This document shows positions 62,726-64,000 of a DNA stretch of 64,000 bases, one piece after another; positions within the stretch are counted from its first letter, which is position 1; each line of letters begins with the position of its first letter. Source of the DNA: Arcanobacterium ihumii (lineage in GTDB: Bacteria; Actinomycetota; Actinomycetes; Actinomycetales; Actinomycetaceae); assembly GCF_900604515.1 (NCBI RefSeq), contig NZ_UWOS01000002.1, positions 186,001-250,000 of the forward strand. The letters run 5' to 3'. The position numbers and the translations under genes were made by a program. The notes beneath the pieces are model-generated. The model saw only the letters and a program-made list of their open reading frames with translations. It was not told where the DNA came from and ran no database searches.

Positions 62726-63913
62726 TCACCATCCCCAGGTGTGAGCAACTCGTTTAGTCAATTCTTCAACGCTGCCTGCAGGCACCACACGTTTCGGATC
62801 GAAAACGCCTTGTTCAAGCCATTGTCTGCCTGAGTCGACGTCATATGAACCAGCCAAACCAAATCGTGGGAGGTCGCCTTTTCGTAAACCTGCTGATTCT
62901 GAAATCAAGATAAGCGCGATTCCGTAGTTTTCACAAAGCTCTGAAACGAGAGTAAGACCACGTGGTATTGCTTCACCAATAACGCTTGTTAAATAGAAAA
63001 CGGCATCTGCTTTACTTATCTGAGCAGCAATGTCCAGATCGGAATAAATTCCTCCCCGCAACACGAATTCAGAAAGCATCCACGTCTCGGCACCAATTTT
63101 ATCGAAAAGGAAACCGAGCCCACCGCCTACTCCCGAGAAATTCTTTAGGTCAGAGGAGGGTGCATCCCCAAGAGCTACAATTTTATTTTTTGTATGGCGC
63201 GTTCCAACAGCCACACGCTTCATCGCATGGATCCAAGCTCCTGCGTGTCGCTCGAAATCCTGAGCAGCATCGCCTGTAACACCCCTGTCGTTCCATGCTT
63301 TTGCCATCCCTGAAACCCCACGGAGTTCTTGACCCTCGGCATAGGTAACGATTACGCGAATGCCGTCAAGAGCCGTATAAAAACAATTCAAAGCTACCGT
63401 GAGCGACGCAACATCAACGTCTGCGTCAAAAGATAATGGAGTCGGAGCAAAAACACTTAGTAAAGCAATGCCAAGATCAGATGCAGCCGAAAACCTTGGC
63501 AGGTGTAGATGGATCTCATCAACCTGGATGCCGATCAAGTTTTTCAATGCATGTCCAAGAAATTCCGTTGAAGCGAGCGGGAGATTTCCATCTTCGCGCC
63601 ACGTCATACTTGACGCTAAATCAATGATCCCCCGGCTCAAGACCGATGACTTGGCACCGGTTGGCAACTCAACCTTCTTTTTTCCAAGGTAGACATCGCA
63701 ACTAGCTGAAGAAGAATGCGGAAGAACATTCCAATAGGACTCATACAGATCGAGAAGGCCACTCGAACGATTTCCGATGAGTGCCCCTTCACTTGACGGA
63801 AAAATCGAAATGTCGTCATTTGGGCGTGCTTGAGCCCAGCCAGCCAGAAAAGCTTCTGAAACTTGGCTGGGCTCAAGGGCACTCATGCCTGAAGCAATTG
63901 CAAGAATACGCAA
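62726..63913 (-). CDS. Glycerate kinase family protein, degenerate
   Basis: A 395-residue protein of the glycerate kinase (GckA/GlxK) superfamily, judged by MRILAIASGMSALEPSQVSEAFLAGW at the N-terminus, FSGVGGGLGFLFDKIGAETW in the middle and ALILISESAGL late. The usual N-terminal APDSFKG substrate motif is replaced by ASGMSA, and the C-terminal D-x-QSLxGK signature reads GGIYSDLDIAAQISKADA, so activity on glycerate is doubtful. The start is TTG at 63913, 3 nt after the preceding stop, with GGTGAG upstream. Its neighbour erpA reproduces the Rv2204c-Rv2205c pair. Confidence 0.7.
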   Translation of the reverse strand: MRILAIASGMSALEPSQVSEAFLAGWAQARPNDDISIFPSSEGALIGNRSSGLLDLYESYWNVLPHSSSASCDVYLGKKKVELPTGAKSSVLSRGIIDLASSMTWREDGNLPLASTEFLGHALKNLIGIQVDEIHLHLPRFSAASDLGIALLSVFAPTPLSFDADVDVASLTVALNCFYTALDGIRVIVTYAEGQELRGVSGMAKAWNDRGVTGDAAQDFERHAGAWIHAMKRVAVGTRHTKNKIVALGDAPSSDLKNFSGVGGGLGFLFDKIGAETWMLSEFVLRGGIYSDLDIAAQISKADAVFYLTSVIGEAIPRGLTLVSELCENYGIALILISESAGLRKGDLPRFGLAGSYDVDSGRQWLEQGVFDPKRVVPAGSVEELTKRVAHTWGW

Positions 63914-63916
63914 GAA

Positions 63917-64000
63917 TCACTCACCCAAACGCGAGAGCAAAAGCGCTTCTGCAACCATTGCGTTCTTCCAGTCACCCAAGTGTAGAGATTCGTTCTCCGA
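63917..64000 (-). CDS. 3' end of an unidentified gene (runs off the window)
   Basis: The minus strand keeps one frame open from the window edge to a TGA at 63919-63917, encoding 27 residues ending ALLLSRLGE. The stop is 3 nt before the TTG start of the glycerate-kinase-like gene, so these are one operon. I do not recognise the protein from this short tail. Confidence 0.55.
   Translation of the reverse strand, partial: SENESLHLGDWKNAMVAEALLLSRLGE

Overview
The window is ordinary-looking chromosomal core sequence of a low-to-mid GC actinobacterium (near 50% GC by eye). The evidence for Actinobacteria is the gene content: a phosphatidylinositol-phosphate synthase/PIM acyltransferase pair after thrS, DUF3000-RNase D, a DUF4193/DUF3710/DUF3159 block, SepH, DUF7455 beside SigA and topoisomerase IV, an Rv2175c-like protein beside a PASTA kinase, class II DAHP synthase, and PPi-type phosphofructokinase. 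The composition and the missing neighbours in several conserved blocks suggest a reduced-genome Actinomycetaceae-type organism (Arcanobacterium/Trueperella-like); that placement is inference. I see no prophage, insertion sequence, CRISPR array, plasmid gene or defence system.

Layout. 1-3114 (minus): thrS, then phosphatidylinositol-phosphate synthase and the start of a PIM acyltransferase. 3285-9152 (plus): serine dehydratase and carAB. 9153-9977: no protein gene but four tRNA genes (Val-GAC, Cys, Gly on minus; Val-CAC on plus). 9978-16447 (plus): glgX-treY-treZ, which turns glycogen-type glucan into trehalose. 16455-17858 (minus): membrane-anchored esterase. 18101-22725 (plus): mprF, DUF3000, RNase D. 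22799-30701 (minus): dxs, acnA, then the operon DUF4193-DUF3710-DUF3159-TRAM methyltransferase. 30948-32123: sepH. 32144-33924 (minus): phosphodiesterase-like protein and thymidine kinase. 34113-43446: parC (plus), two tandem double-GNAT proteins, parE, DUF7455 (minus), DEDDh exonuclease (plus), sigA (minus). 43562-45479 (minus): Usp-like protein and DUF4192.

45564-50537: polyprenyl synthase, Rv2175c-like regulator (minus), LysM lytic transglycosylase and PASTA Ser/Thr kinase, an envelope-control block. 50582-53291 (minus): class II DAHP synthase and pfp. 53519-55287: stand-alone Lrp/AsnC ligand domain (plus) converging on trpD and an atypical receiver protein (minus). 55536-56159: sodA. 56444-61104: lactate permease plus lutABC. 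61199-64000 (minus): FKBP lipoprotein, ErpA-type Fe-S carrier, degenerate glycerate-kinase-family protein and the 3' end of an unidentified gene.

Two general signals recur. First, at least ten genes have a TANNNT-type -10 box ending 6 or 7 nt before the start codon, usually with no Shine-Dalgarno sequence, as expected for leaderless mRNAs; others (carB, sodA, dxs, acnA, thrS, pfp) have clear AGGAG-like sites. Second, operon ends carry unusually long perfect hairpins (up to 26 bp), several without a U-tract. No clearly novel system is visible. The most interesting items are the degenerate receiver ahead of trpD, the rebuilt PknL/Rv2175c-type locus, the tandem double-GNAT pair, the leaderless promoter set, and the genes missing from the thrS-pgsA and DUF4193-DUF3710 blocks.
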